From Balneola sp. (GTDB lineage: Bacteria > Bacteroidota > Rhodothermia > Balneolales > Balneolaceae): 64,000 nt of DNA. The notes beneath the pieces were generated by a model. The model had not been told where the DNA came from. It saw only the letters and a program-made list of their open reading frames with translations, and searched no databases. The stretch spans positions 42,811-106,810 of the forward strand of contig JAEPPZ010000012.1 of assembly GCA_017640785.1 (NCBI GenBank). Reading direction: 5' to 3'. Positions 43,908 to 53,946 of the stretch are shown here, piece after piece. Within the stretch, counting starts at the first letter, position 1. Each line of letters opens with the position of its first letter. A program made the position numbers and the translations under genes.

Positions 43908-43988
43908 AAGGGTATTATTTTTTCTCTTCTATTTGCCTCCCTCACCAAACCTTATCATATTCTTCGATCAACTAACTATATCTAAACG

Positions 43989-45341
43989 ATGAAAAAACTC
44001 GGATTTCTATTTCTTATTCTACTATTTCTAATTCCTGATTTATCTGCTCAAAATGGATATCCGGAAATTCTTTCCATGAAAGATAGAGCGGAAGTAATTG
44101 ATGATCTTCTGGAGGATAAGATCAAAACAGTACTGCCAGATCTGATGAGAACAACAGGAATCGATATGTGGGTTGTAGTTTCCAGAGAATATAATGAAGA
44201 TCCTGTGATCGAAACATTACTCCCGGCTACCTGGTTGGCTGCAAGACGCAGAACCATTTTGGTGATGTACGATCAGGGAGAGGGCAAAGGAGTAGAAACT
44301 CTTGCTGTTGCCAGATATGATGTAGGAAAAACCTTCAAGAAAGCCTGGGATAAAGAAAAAGAACCGGACCAATGGAAAAGATTGAAGGAGATCATAGAAG
44401 AAAGAAACCCAAAGAAAATCGGAGTTAATCAAAGTGATGATTGGGGTTTGGCGGATGGAATAGTTGCAACTGATCTTCAGGAAATGGAATCTGCAATCGG
44501 AAAAAAATATGCTGATCGAATTGTTTCTGCAGAGAAACTGGCAGTTGGATGGTTAGAAACTAGATCAGCAAAGGAAATGACCATCTATCCTCAAATTGTG
44601 CGAATTGCGCATAAAATTATAGAACAAGGGTTTTCAGATGAAGTCATTCAACCCGGAGTCACAACAACTGAAGATGTAGTTTGGTGGTTCAGAGAAAAAA
44701 TAAGAGAACTGAAATTGATTACCTGGTTTCACCCGAGTGTTTCTATTCAAAGAGCTGATCCGGAATCTTTCGATCATCTGAGATCATTTTCCAGCCGACC
44801 TGATAATAATGTTATTATGCCGGGAGATCTTCTGCATGTGGATTTTGGAATAAAGTATCTGCGCTTAAATACCGATACTCAACAACATGCTTATATCCTT
44901 CGACCGGGCGAAACGGAAGTCCCTGAATATTTGAATAAAGCTTTTGATAACGGAAATCGTCTTCAGGATATATTTACTAATAATTTTAAAGAAGGTAGAA
45001 CCGGAAATGAAGTGTTGAAGATGTCGAGAGAACAAGCCATTGCAGAAGGATTGAAACCTTCTATTTATACACACCCGATTGGTTATCATGGTCATGCTGC
45101 AGGGACAACTTTAGGAATGTGGGATTCACAGGGCGGAGTTCCGGGAAGTGGAGATTACCCTTTGCATTTAAACACTGCCTATTCGATTGAGTTAAATGCC
45201 GCTACTTTTATTGAAGAATGGGGAAAGGAAATCCGGATCATGCTGGAAGAAGATGCATTCTTTGATGAAACCGGTGTTTGGTATATTGATGGAAGACAAA
45301 AAGAAATTATGATGATTCCCAGAATTCCGGCAAAGCAGTAA
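43989..45341 (+). CDS. Secreted M24 family metallopeptidase (Xaa-Pro aminopeptidase-like)
   Basis: A 450-residue protein with a signal peptide (LGFLFLILLFLIPDLSAQ). The C-terminal pita-bread domain (about 195-450) keeps the five metal ligands: Asp in LLHVDFGIKY, Asp in RLNTDTQQHAY, His in THPIGYHGHAAG, Glu in AYSIELNAAT and Glu in IMLEEDAFFDE. The N-terminal creatinase-like domain is present. Likely a periplasmic or exported aminopeptidase for proline peptides. Followed by an acyl-CoA ligase 13 bp away. Confidence 0.88.
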   Translation: MKKLGFLFLILLFLIPDLSAQNGYPEILSMKDRAEVIDDLLEDKIKTVLPDLMRTTGIDMWVVVSREYNEDPVIETLLPATWLAARRRTILVMYDQGEGKGVETLAVARYDVGKTFKKAWDKEKEPDQWKRLKEIIEERNPKKIGVNQSDDWGLADGIVATDLQEMESAIGKKYADRIVSAEKLAVGWLETRSAKEMTIYPQIVRIAHKIIEQGFSDEVIQPGVTTTEDVVWWFREKIRELKLITWFHPSVSIQRADPESFDHLRSFSSRPDNNVIMPGDLLHVDFGIKYLRLNTDTQQHAYILRPGETEVPEYLNKAFDNGNRLQDIFTNNFKEGRTGNEVLKMSREQAIAEGLKPSIYTHPIGYHGHAAGTTLGMWDSQGGVPGSGDYPLHLNTAYSIELNAATFIEEWGKEIRIMLEEDAFFDETGVWYIDGRQKEIMMIPRIPAKQ

Positions 45342-45354
45342 AAATTTCAGAAGA

Positions 45355-47007
45355 ATGAATTTCGAAAATCTTGAAGCTAAAATTCAACATGCACGATCAC
45401 TTTCCGAACCTGTGCCTGATCTTGGGATTGATATCGTACAGCTTCTCAAGAAAGGAATCGGAAATACAGATACCTTTTTGATCTACCGGGATAAAGAAGG
45501 GAATAAAACTCATCTTAATTACAGAGAGTTTTATGATTCTGTGTTAGATACCGCAAGGTTTTTTCAATCTGAAAACTTACAAGTTGGGGATAAGATCGCC
45601 ACTATTTCTCACAATCACTGGCACACCGTTGTACAGTATTTTGCAGCTTGGTTCTGTGGAATGGTTGTTGTGCCTGTAAACCTCAGTGAAGATGATCAGC
45701 GAATCGAATACATATTTAAGAATGCCGGAGTAAAGATGGCTTTGGTTCGGGATGAATATGTTTCCAGAATAAAGGAAATCGTAGAATCGGCTCCTGAATT
45801 ATCAGGTATGAAATTGGTTGAATGCGGTGAAAACACAGAATCATTTTCATCCAAAACGGGTGATCTCAAAGAACCGGAATTCGATTCTGAAACCGATGCT
45901 TTGATTGTGTTTACATCCGGAACTACGGGTAATCCCAAAGGAGTGGTTTTAAGTCAACGGAATTTACTGGAAGATGCGCGGGCAATCAGCGACTGGCATA
46001 ACATTACTTCTGATACAAGAATGATGTGTGTACTTCCCATTCATCATGTAAACGGGACTGTGGTAACTTTAATGACTCCGTTTCTGGTTGGAGGTTCGGT
46101 AGTTTTAAATGAAAAGTTTCAGATAGATCAATTTTTTCCTGTCATAGAAGAAGAAGATGTAGAGATCGTAAGTGTCGTTCCAACATTGCTTCAGTACCTG
46201 ACCAGCTTTTACGAAGACAAAGAAACACCGGAGCTCAAGAATTTTAGTCATATAATTTGTGGTGCCGGTCCACTTACCGTAAATGTTGCTAAGAACTTTG
46301 AAGCCAAATTCGGCAAGAGAATTATTCACGGATACGGGCTTTCAGAAACCACATGTTACTCGTGTTATTTACCTCTTGATATCAGCACAAAAGAACATCA
46401 AAAATGGATGCAGGATTTTGGGTATCCCAGTATTGGCGTTGCAATTCCCGCCAATGAAATGGCGATCCATGATGAACAAGGAAATGCTTTAGAAGAAGGA
46501 GAGAGAGGGGAGATCGTAATCCGAGGTGTAAATGTGATGAAGGGTTATTTCAACAATGCTGAAGCCAACGAGAAAGCCTTTACCAATGGCTGGTTCAGAA
46601 GTGGGGATGAAGGTTTCTATCAAAAAGATGAAGAAGGAAATGCCTACTATTTCATAACCGGAAGGATCAAAGAACTGATCATCAGAGGAGGAATTAATTT
46701 TGCTCCCTTAGAAATTGATGAAGTCATTAACAAAGCTCCGGGTGTGAAAGCCGGAATAGCTGTGGGCTTCGAAAACGACTGGTACGGAGAAGAAGTCGGA
46801 GCTTATATCGAACTGGAGGAAGGAACTGATGAAAACGAAGAAGCAATATTAGCCTATTGCAAAAAGCATCTTCCACATGCAAAAACTCCAAAAGTGATCG
46901 TTTTTGGGAATGAGATTCCGGTCACCTCAACAGGGAAATATCAGCGTAGGAAAGTGGCTCATCTTTTTTCTGAATGGAAAGAAGTTCAATTCAGGAAGGG
47001 AGTTTAA
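45355..47007 (+). CDS. Acyl-CoA/aryl-CoA synthetase (class I adenylate-forming)
   Basis: A 550-residue ANL-superfamily enzyme. The phosphate loop is VFTSGTTGNPKGVVLSQ, A5 is IHGYGLSETTCYSC, the hinge region WFRSGDEGFYQ and A10 PVTSTGKYQRRKV (catalytic Lys). Adenylates a carboxylate and makes its CoA thioester. Length and motifs fit medium- to long-chain or aryl acid ligases; the acid is not predictable. It begins a plus-strand run that continues, after a thioesterase gene on the other strand, with a second ligase and beta-oxidation genes. Confidence 0.88.
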   Translation: MNFENLEAKIQHARSLSEPVPDLGIDIVQLLKKGIGNTDTFLIYRDKEGNKTHLNYREFYDSVLDTARFFQSENLQVGDKIATISHNHWHTVVQYFAAWFCGMVVVPVNLSEDDQRIEYIFKNAGVKMALVRDEYVSRIKEIVESAPELSGMKLVECGENTESFSSKTGDLKEPEFDSETDALIVFTSGTTGNPKGVVLSQRNLLEDARAISDWHNITSDTRMMCVLPIHHVNGTVVTLMTPFLVGGSVVLNEKFQIDQFFPVIEEEDVEIVSVVPTLLQYLTSFYEDKETPELKNFSHIICGAGPLTVNVAKNFEAKFGKRIIHGYGLSETTCYSCYLPLDISTKEHQKWMQDFGYPSIGVAIPANEMAIHDEQGNALEEGERGEIVIRGVNVMKGYFNNAEANEKAFTNGWFRSGDEGFYQKDEEGNAYYFITGRIKELIIRGGINFAPLEIDEVINKAPGVKAGIAVGFENDWYGEEVGAYIELEEGTDENEEAILAYCKKHLPHAKTPKVIVFGNEIPVTSTGKYQRRKVAHLFSEWKEVQFRKGV

Positions 47008-47053
47008 TTAGGAATATGAGAATTAGGAATAGGTTAAGCTCATATTCCTAATT
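47006..47053. repeat. Inverted repeat after the acyl-CoA ligase gene
   Basis: AATTAGGAATATGAG (47006-47020) and CTCATATTCCTAATT (47039-47053) are perfect 15-base complements, separated by 18 bases with a further AATTAGGAATA copy. The stem is AT-rich and begins at the stop codon, so it may help end transcription. Confidence 0.75.
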
Positions 47054-47089
47054 CTCATATTTACTTATTCGTAATTTTTCCAAACTAGA

Positions 47090-47103
47090 GGGGCTTCAGC
47101 CCC
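47090..47103. repeat. GGGGCT/AGCCCC palindrome
   Basis: GGGGCT-TC-AGCCCC followed by GGTGGACTAAA. A short GC-rich palindrome of dispersed type between the ligase and thioesterase genes. Confidence 0.7.
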
Positions 47104-47118
47104 GGTGGACTAAAAAGT

Positions 47119-47550
47119 TCATTTCCTATTAACAACCGCCAGCGTACAACGGCTTACACAAACCAGTTTTCCGTTCTCATCTTCAATTTTGGTTTCCCAG
47201 ATGTGAATTCGTGATCCTTTTTTTATAGGAGTTGCGGTTCCGCGAACCTTTCCACCTTCTTGCACTGATCGTATATGATTTGCATTGATCTCCACGCCAA
47301 CAGCTGTTTTATCATTTCCATCCAGAGAAAACCAGGCGCCAAGTGAAGCAAGCGTTTCAGCTAGTACTACTGATGCTCCTCCGTGTAATAACCGGAATGG
47401 TTGAACGGTATTTTCGTTCACAGGCATGGTAGCTGTAATCTTATCTTTACTGATGTATTCGAACTCAATTCCAAGCGCATGTCCCATGTGAGGATTACTC
47501 GAATTGAAGTAAAAATCTGCCTTTTCTTTTATAGAATCTTCAATAAACAT
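47119..47550 (-). CDS. PaaI-family hotdog thioesterase
   Basis: A 143-residue single hotdog-fold protein. NPHMGHALGIEFEYISKDKI, VQPFRLLHGGASVVLAETLAS (the HGGxxxxLxE signature with active-site Glu) and VGVEINANHIRSVQEGG match the PaaI/YbgC-like family. Predicted acyl- or phenylacetyl-CoA thioesterase; the neighbourhood of ligases and beta-oxidation genes supports a CoA-ester role. Divergent from the next ligase gene. Confidence 0.85.
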   Translation of the reverse strand: MFIEDSIKEKADFYFNSSNPHMGHALGIEFEYISKDKITATMPVNENTVQPFRLLHGGASVVLAETLASLGAWFSLDGNDKTAVGVEINANHIRSVQEGGKVRGTATPIKKGSRIHIWETKIEDENGKLVCVSRCTLAVVNRK

Positions 47551-47664
47551 AAATTAGTGTTTGATTAACAGTGTTAAGTTAGTGAAATTGAGCAAAGAAA
47601 GCGCTTTTAAATGTAATTGGAAAGTGTTACTTACCAAAGAGTTATTAATTAGCTTTTTAATTTT

Positions 47665-49452
47665 ATGAAATACGATCCGGAAATAGTCCCGAATATTATT
47701 GAAACGGGCATTAGTAAAAACACTACTGGAATTTTTTCAGCAGTGAAGCGTAATGGTGAATGGTTAGAAACCTCCATTGAAGAGTTCAGGACAAAAACCA
47801 GAAACCTAGCTCTTGGATTATATGAACTCGGTGTTCGAAAAGGAGACCGGGTTTCCATTCATTCAGAAAACAGCACCGAATGGTTGATATGTGATCAGGC
47901 AGTAATTAGCATCGGAGCGATTAACGTTGCTGTTTATACTACTCAGCCCTCTGATCAGATCAAATATATACTGGAGAACTCTGAAGCAAAGGTGCACATA
48001 GTTTCAAACGACGATCTTTTTGCTGAGACAAAGCCTCTGATGAAAGAGATCACAACGGTTGAGGCTGTAATTTCGATTCAACCTTCGAAGCACAAAAAGT
48101 TAAAAGGCTTTGAAGAAGTTATGGAAATGGGAGCTGCATTACATGAGAAAGAGCCCGAGCTTTTAGAGAAACTTAAATCTGAAATTGATCCGGATGATCT
48201 TGCAAATATAAATTACACTTCAGGAACTACAGGTGTTCCAAAAGGAGTAATGCTATCTCATAACAATCTGGCTTCCAATGTGTTGGCTTCTAATGAACGC
48301 ATGGCTTACAGTGCAGATGATGCAAAAGATCCAAAGATACTTTCCTACTTGCCGCTGGCTCATATGTTGGAACGAATAGCATCTTATATTTATATCTACA
48401 CCGGTGTTCCCGTTTATTACATTGAAGATGTAAATGAGATCAAAACCGATTTCATCACAATTAAGCCGATCTATTTTTCAACGGTTCCAAGGTTGTTAGA
48501 AAAGATCATGGCGGGTTTAAAAGTAAGAGGACAAGAGTTATCCGGACTTAAGAAGAGATTATACTACTGGGCAATAGATCTGGCAGAAAATTATGATCCG
48601 GAAGACCCACCTACGGGGCTGGAAAAAATAAAATTCAAAGTCGCTGATAAAGCCGTGTATTCTAAGATCAGGGATGGTCTTGGCGGGAATTTGGTTGGCA
48701 TGATGGTTGGAGGAGCTGCTCTGGCTCCACCTGTGATGAGGTTTTTTAATGGAATCGGTTATAAATGCGGTCAGGGATACGGTTTAACAGAAACATCTCC
48801 CGTTGCCACAGGAAGTTTACCGGACTGGATCAGAATTGGTTCTGCAGGAAAACCAATTACAGATGTTGAGATCAAGATCGCAGATGACGGCGAGATTCTA
48901 ATTAAAGGTCCGAATATCATGCAGGGCTATTACAAGATGCCCGAACAAACCAAAGAGGTTTTTACTGAGGACGGTTGGTTCTGTACGGGAGATATTGGTC
49001 ATTTGGATGAAGACAATTGGCTATTTATTACAGACCGAAAGAAATCCATGTTCAAACTTTCTACCGGTAAATATGTAGCTCCTCAGCCGATAGAAAATGC
49101 TTTGGTTAACAATGGTTTCATTGATCAGGCAATGGTTGTTGGTGCAGAAGAGAAGTTTTGTGCTGCTATTATTATTCCGGACTGGAAAAATATGGAGAAG
49201 CGATTCGAGCGCTTTGGATATATACTTCCGGGTGAGAATAAAATTGAAAGCGAACATGTGCGAAATAGAATCCAAAAGGAAGTCGATAAGGTGAACAAGA
49301 AACTTCCGCATTGGGAAAAAATTAAGAAATTCGTTCTGCTGGAAGAGCCGTTTACTATCGAAAAAGGCGAGCTCACAGCTAAAATGAGTATCAAGAGAGC
49401 AGGGGTAATGAAAAATCATAAAGAATTAATAGAAAGTATTTATCAAGACTAA
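47665..49452 (+). CDS. Long-chain acyl-CoA synthetase
   Basis: A 595-residue ANL ligase: YTSGTTGVPKGVMLSHNN (phosphate loop), YLPLAHMLERIASYI, GQGYGLTETSPVATG, WFCTGDIGHLDEDNWLFITD and KKSMFKLSTGKYVAPQPIE, the last typical of the large FadD15/AMP-binding long-chain group. Activates fatty acids for the adjacent beta-oxidation genes. It precedes the FadN-type gene by 3 bp, so they form one transcript. Confidence 0.9.
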   Translation: MKYDPEIVPNIIETGISKNTTGIFSAVKRNGEWLETSIEEFRTKTRNLALGLYELGVRKGDRVSIHSENSTEWLICDQAVISIGAINVAVYTTQPSDQIKYILENSEAKVHIVSNDDLFAETKPLMKEITTVEAVISIQPSKHKKLKGFEEVMEMGAALHEKEPELLEKLKSEIDPDDLANINYTSGTTGVPKGVMLSHNNLASNVLASNERMAYSADDAKDPKILSYLPLAHMLERIASYIYIYTGVPVYYIEDVNEIKTDFITIKPIYFSTVPRLLEKIMAGLKVRGQELSGLKKRLYYWAIDLAENYDPEDPPTGLEKIKFKVADKAVYSKIRDGLGGNLVGMMVGGAALAPPVMRFFNGIGYKCGQGYGLTETSPVATGSLPDWIRIGSAGKPITDVEIKIADDGEILIKGPNIMQGYYKMPEQTKEVFTEDGWFCTGDIGHLDEDNWLFITDRKKSMFKLSTGKYVAPQPIENALVNNGFIDQAMVVGAEEKFCAAIIIPDWKNMEKRFERFGYILPGENKIESEHVRNRIQKEVDKVNKKLPHWEKIKKFVLLEEPFTIEKGELTAKMSIKRAGVMKNHKELIESIYQD

Positions 49453-49455
49453 ATT

Positions 49456-51813
49456 ATGAGTAAAGGACAACGAAGAATCAGAAAAGTAGCGGTACTAGGC
49501 TCCGGAGTTATGGGAAGCCAAATAGCTGCTCATTGTATCAATGCCGGACTTGAAGTTGTTTTATTGGATTTGAAAAGTGACGATCCGAAACGTCCCAATA
49601 AAACTGCTGAGGAAAGCATCAAAAATATCCTGAAGATGAAACCTGCTCCCTTTGGTTTGCCGGAGTTTGCTGATAGGATCAAGCTTGGAAATTTCGAAGA
49701 CGACTTTGACCTGCTTAAAGATGCAGACTGGATCTGTGAGGTGATCATCGAGAGAATGGATATCAAAAAGGATGTGATGTCTAGGATCGAGAAAGTCCGG
49801 AAGGCTGATACCATTGTTAGTTCAAATACTTCAGGTTTACCGATTACAGAAATCGGAGAAGATTGTGGGAAGGATTTCAAAGAACACTTTTTAGGAACTC
49901 ACTTCTTCAATCCTCCAAGATATATGAAGTTGCTGGAGATCATTCCAACAAAGCATACTTCTAAAGAAATTGCATGTTTTATGCATGGATTTTGTGAACG
50001 GGTTCTGGGTAAAGGCGTGGTGCTTTGTAAAGATACCCCAAACTTTATCGCAAACAGAGTTGGGATCTTTTCGATCGGAAGCATGATGCCCTATTTCTTT
50101 AACGGCGATTTCAGAGCTGAGGAAATTGATCTGCTAACAGGAACACTGACCGGTTATTCGAAGGCCGCAACATTCCGAACCGGAGATATGGCGGGTTTGG
50201 ATGTTACTTTGCACGTTGCAAACAATATCATTCCATCCATACCGGATGATGAGAAAAAAGAAGTATTCGATCTGCCGGAGCAATTCAAAAAAATGGTGGA
50301 ATCCGGAAAGATCGGGAATAAAGCAGGCAAGGGATTTTATTCTAAAGTCCGGGAAAATGGAAAAACTGAATACAAAGTGATCAATCCTGAGACTCTGGAA
50401 TATGAGTCACAGCAAGAGCTTGAAGACCCTGTGCTTACCGAGGCTAAGAAGATCAAAGACACCAAAGAACGATTAAAGTTCTTGGTTTTTCATGATAGTA
50501 AGATCGGAAAATTTATTTGGGAAACTCAGCGAGAAGTGTTGTTGTACGCTGCTAATCGTGTTCCGGAAATATCAGACAATCCACAGGATGTAGATCGTGC
50601 AATGAAATGGGGATTTAATTGGGAATTAGGTCCATTCGAACGCTGGGATGCTCTGGGAATTGATAATGTGATTGAAAGAATTAAAAAGGAAGGAATTCCT
50701 GTTCCTGCAATTATCACAGAGATGAAAGAAGCCGGATTTACATCTTTCTATGAAGATGGTAAAGTATATGATCCTGTTTCTAAATCCATGAAGGAAGAAA
50801 ATCCGTCAGCATCGGGTGTAATCAAAGTTGCTGAGCTTAAGAAAATGGATTCAGCGGTGATGGAGAATGATTCGGCTGCTCTTTATGATTTGGGCGATGG
50901 TGTTGCATTATTTGAGTTCAAGACTAGAAATGCTACGCTCGGGTTTGAGTTGGTTCAATCTTTGGAGAAGTCGTTGGATATCGTGGCCAAAGATTTCGAA
51001 GCAATGGTTATAGGACATGATGGTGACAACTTTGCTTTCGGTGCAAATCTCATGGAAGCAATGCAGGCTAATGAATCCGGAGATTGGGATAAAGTAGTTG
51101 AAGCGGTAACAAATTTTCAGAGAACAGCTGTTGCTTTACGATACGCACCATTTCCAGTAGTAGCGGCGCCATTCGGAAGAACATTAGGTGGCGGAACAGA
51201 GTTTTGTCTGTATTCAGATAAGATCGTAGCTCATCACGAATTGTATATGGGATTGGTGGAAGTAGGTGTTGGACTGATCCCCGCAGGTGGAGGAACCACC
51301 GAACTTCTGAAAAGAGGAATGAACAAATTGGAAGAAGATGCAGATCCGCTGCCATTTATACGTGAAGCTTTTAAAACCATGGGAATGGCTAAAGTATCCG
51401 ATAGTGCGCACAAAGCGCGTGAGCTTGGATTTTTGAAAGCATCTCACACAATTGTAATGAATAGAGACCTGCAAATAGCTGTTGCGAAGGAAGAAGCGCT
51501 GTCAATGGTAAAAGCAGGATATCAACCTCCGGCTAAAACAGATGTCAAAGTTCTTGGCGAAACGGCACTCTCTGCCATGAAGTTGATGCTTTATGTAATG
51601 CATGAATCTAAATTCATCACTGATTATGACAAAGTAGTAGTTGAACGATTGGCGTTCGTACTTGCCGGTGGTGATCTGAGTGAAGCCCAAAAAGTCCCTG
51701 AAGATTACTTGTTAAAACTGGAAAGAGAAGCAATTTTGGATTGCCTTAAAGACGACCGAACACTTGCCAGAATGGAGCATATGTTAAAAACGGGGAAACC
51801 GCTTCGCAATTAA
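49456..51813 (+). CDS. fadN: 3-hydroxyacyl-CoA dehydrogenase/enoyl-CoA hydratase fusion (FadN type)
   Basis: A 785-residue bifunctional beta-oxidation enzyme. NAD-binding VAVLGSGVMGSQIAAHC and THFFNPPRYMKLLEIIP begin the dehydrogenase (about 1-300); a second dehydrogenase C-domain lies around 350-440. The crotonase domain is C-terminal (about 470-785) with APFGRTLGGGTEFCLYSD and LVEVGVGLIPAGGGTTELL. This order (dehydrogenase first, hydratase last) is the FadN type, opposite to FadB/FadJ. Partner of the thiolase 30 bp downstream. Confidence 0.92.
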   Translation: MSKGQRRIRKVAVLGSGVMGSQIAAHCINAGLEVVLLDLKSDDPKRPNKTAEESIKNILKMKPAPFGLPEFADRIKLGNFEDDFDLLKDADWICEVIIERMDIKKDVMSRIEKVRKADTIVSSNTSGLPITEIGEDCGKDFKEHFLGTHFFNPPRYMKLLEIIPTKHTSKEIACFMHGFCERVLGKGVVLCKDTPNFIANRVGIFSIGSMMPYFFNGDFRAEEIDLLTGTLTGYSKAATFRTGDMAGLDVTLHVANNIIPSIPDDEKKEVFDLPEQFKKMVESGKIGNKAGKGFYSKVRENGKTEYKVINPETLEYESQQELEDPVLTEAKKIKDTKERLKFLVFHDSKIGKFIWETQREVLLYAANRVPEISDNPQDVDRAMKWGFNWELGPFERWDALGIDNVIERIKKEGIPVPAIITEMKEAGFTSFYEDGKVYDPVSKSMKEENPSASGVIKVAELKKMDSAVMENDSAALYDLGDGVALFEFKTRNATLGFELVQSLEKSLDIVAKDFEAMVIGHDGDNFAFGANLMEAMQANESGDWDKVVEAVTNFQRTAVALRYAPFPVVAAPFGRTLGGGTEFCLYSDKIVAHHELYMGLVEVGVGLIPAGGGTTELLKRGMNKLEEDADPLPFIREAFKTMGMAKVSDSAHKARELGFLKASHTIVMNRDLQIAVAKEEALSMVKAGYQPPAKTDVKVLGETALSAMKLMLYVMHESKFITDYDKVVVERLAFVLAGGDLSEAQKVPEDYLLKLEREAILDCLKDDRTLARMEHMLKTGKPLRN

Positions 51814-51843
51814 GAATTAAAAATTTTAGAATTAAGAATTATC

Positions 51844-53031
51844 ATGTCTATAAAAGAAGCATACATAGTTGCAGCAACACGAACAGCTTGTGGTAAAGCT
51901 AACAAAGGATCGCTTCGGTTTACGAGACCGGATTCTATGGGTGGCGCTGTTATCAAAGAACTTTTAAAACGAACTCCGGAAGTCAGTCCTGAAATGGTAG
52001 AAGATGTGATCATGGGATGTGCATTTCCGGAAGCATCACAAGGTCTGAATGTAGCGAAACAAATTGCGGCGCTAGGTGGACTTCCAGATGAAGTTCCCGG
52101 TGTGACTGTAAACAGATTTTGTTCCTCAGGTTTGCAGACTATTGCGATGGCAGCAGAAAGAATTATGGTGGGCGCTGCTGATGTAATCGTGGCCGGTGGA
52201 GTAGAATCTATGTCTTTAGTTCCAATGGGTGGAATGTCTGTTCAGCCAAATCCTGAATTGGTAGATAATAAACCGGAACTATATATAAGTATGGGATTGA
52301 CTGCAGAAAATGTCGCTGATAAATACGGTGTAAGTCGCGAAGATCAGGACGCTTTTGCTTATCAAAGTCACCAACGAGCAATTGCTGCCTGGGAAAATGG
52401 AAAGTTTGATTCCCAGATAACTCCGATCGAAGTAATGGAAAAGAAAATCAGTGCTGATGGCGAGATCATCGAAGAGAAATTTACTTTCCGGAAAGATGAA
52501 GGTCCCAGAGCAGATACAAGTAAAGAAGTTCTGGCAAAATTAAGGGCTGTATTTAAAGCAGGTGGTTCTGTTACCGCCGGAAATTCATCACAAATGAACG
52601 ATGCAGCAGCAGGAGTGATCGTAATGAGTGGTGAAAAAGTAAAAGAACTGGGAATTACTCCAATAGCCCGATATGTTGGATTTTCCGTTGCTGGTGTCGC
52701 ACCTGAATTGATGGGAATTGGTCCGGTAGAAGCTATTCCCAAAGTGTTAAAACAAACAGGACTTAAATTAAGTGATATCGATCTCATAGAATTGAACGAA
52801 GCATTTGCGGCACAATCATTGGCAGTGATACGTGAACTCGGCATTGATCAGGACATCACTAATGTAAATGGTGGAGCAATTGCTATGGGGCACCCGTTAG
52901 GTTGTACAGGAGCTAAACTTACCGCGCAGATCCTTCACGAAATGCAATCCAGAAAATCAAAATACGGAATGGTAACCATGTGTATTGGTGGTGGAATGGG
53001 TGCCGCGGGCATATTTGAAAATCTTAGCTAA
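51844..53031 (+). CDS. fadA: Acetyl-CoA acyltransferase (thiolase)
   Basis: A 395-residue degradative thiolase. Acylated Cys in [17 protein letters not shown], His in [18 protein letters not shown] and second Cys in [17 protein letters not shown]; the NEAFA motif is also present. Catalyses the last beta-oxidation step, releasing acetyl-CoA. Separated from fadN by a short AT-rich spacer of AAGAATTA-like units, and followed by a DECR-like reductase 24 bp on. Confidence 0.95.
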   Translation: MSIKEAYIVAATRTACGKANKGSLRFTRPDSMGGAVIKELLKRTPEVSPEMVEDVIMGCAFPEASQGLNVAKQIAALGGLPDEVPGVTVNRFCSSGLQTIAMAAERIMVGAADVIVAGGVESMSLVPMGGMSVQPNPELVDNKPELYISMGLTAENVADKYGVSREDQDAFAYQSHQRAIAAWENGKFDSQITPIEVMEKKISADGEIIEEKFTFRKDEGPRADTSKEVLAKLRAVFKAGGSVTAGNSSQMNDAAAGVIVMSGEKVKELGITPIARYVGFSVAGVAPELMGIGPVEAIPKVLKQTGLKLSDIDLIELNEAFAAQSLAVIRELGIDQDITNVNGGAIAMGHPLGCTGAKLTAQILHEMQSRKSKYGMVTMCIGGGMGAAGIFENLS

Positions 53032-53055
53032 TCTAGAAAAATTAAAGGAACAAAC

Positions 53056-53910
53056 ATGTTTACTAAAGATACTCTTTCAGGAAAAACAATTTTAATTACC
53101 GGAGGCGGAAGTGGTTTGGGATTGGCTATGGCTAAAGGTTTTGCTGAAAGTGGAGCAAATATTGCAATCTGTGGAAGAACAGAAGAAAAGCTTCAAAAAG
53201 CGACTAAAGAAATTGAAGAAGTCGGAGAATCTACAAAAGCAGGATACTATATTTGTGATGTGAGAGATCACGCTGCCGTTACAGAAATGATCTCAAAAAT
53301 TGTCGAAGATTTTGGATCTATGGAAGGATTGGTAAATAATGCAGCCGGGAATTTCCTAAGTGCTTCTGAAGATCTTACTCCCGGTGGATTTAAAGCCATA
53401 GTCGATATCGTACTTCATGGAAGTTTCAATTGTACGCATGCTTTTGGAAACTACCTGATCGACAACGAGAAAGAAGGTTCAATTCTGAATATAGTCACTA
53501 CTTATGCGGAGAGTACCGGGTGTGCTTTTGTGCTGCCGTCAGCTTGTAGTAAAGCGGGAGTTCTGGCAATGACTAGATCATTAGCATTTGAATGGGCAGA
53601 ATATGGAATCAGGGTAAATGCGATTGCTCCCGGACCGTTTCCTACTAAAGGAGCTTGGTCACGTTTAGTTCCTGATAAACTGATCGAGAAAAAGTTTATC
53701 AACAAGATACCTATGAAGCGATACGGTGAACATAAAGAACTAGCAAATCTTGCAACTTTCTTGATGTCAGACATGGCTTTGTATATGACAGGAGAGAGCG
53801 TAGTAATTGACGGTGGAGAAAGATTGCAAGCCGGTCAGTTCAACTTTATTAATGATCTTATGTCGAGGAAAAAACTCAAAAAAGCCTTTAAAGCAATGAA
53901 GCCTAAATAA
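53056..53910 (+). CDS. 2,4-dienoyl-CoA reductase-like SDR
   Basis: A 284-residue short-chain dehydrogenase: ILITGGGSGLGLAMAKGF (TGxxxGxG), ICGRTEEKL (NADPH-type Arg), NNAAGNFLSASEDL. The usual YxxxK is SACSK here, the Tyr being replaced by Ser; SAxxKAG is the form in peroxisomal and mitochondrial 2,4-dienoyl-CoA reductases, so this favours DECR over a hydroxyacyl dehydrogenase. It would handle unsaturated fatty acids in the same operon as fadN and fadA. Confidence 0.82.
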   Translation: MFTKDTLSGKTILITGGGSGLGLAMAKGFAESGANIAICGRTEEKLQKATKEIEEVGESTKAGYYICDVRDHAAVTEMISKIVEDFGSMEGLVNNAAGNFLSASEDLTPGGFKAIVDIVLHGSFNCTHAFGNYLIDNEKEGSILNIVTTYAESTGCAFVLPSACSKAGVLAMTRSLAFEWAEYGIRVNAIAPGPFPTKGAWSRLVPDKLIEKKFINKIPMKRYGEHKELANLATFLMSDMALYMTGESVVIDGGERLQAGQFNFINDLMSRKKLKKAFKAMKPK

Positions 53911-53946
53911 GGCTGTGACCTTTGACAAAAGATCATTTAAGTTACC

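Larger units (their letters stand above)
43496..43988. other. 493-bp intergenic stretch with two palindromic repeats
   Basis: No convincing gene on either strand. It holds a 10-bp perfect palindrome, TTACTTTTGC-CTTGAT-GCAAAAGTAA (43611-43636), which occurs as a dispersed repeat in related genomes, and a second one, GTTCC-GACGC-AGA-GCGTGT-GGAAC (43884-43907). The remaining sequence is unremarkable. Confidence 0.65.
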
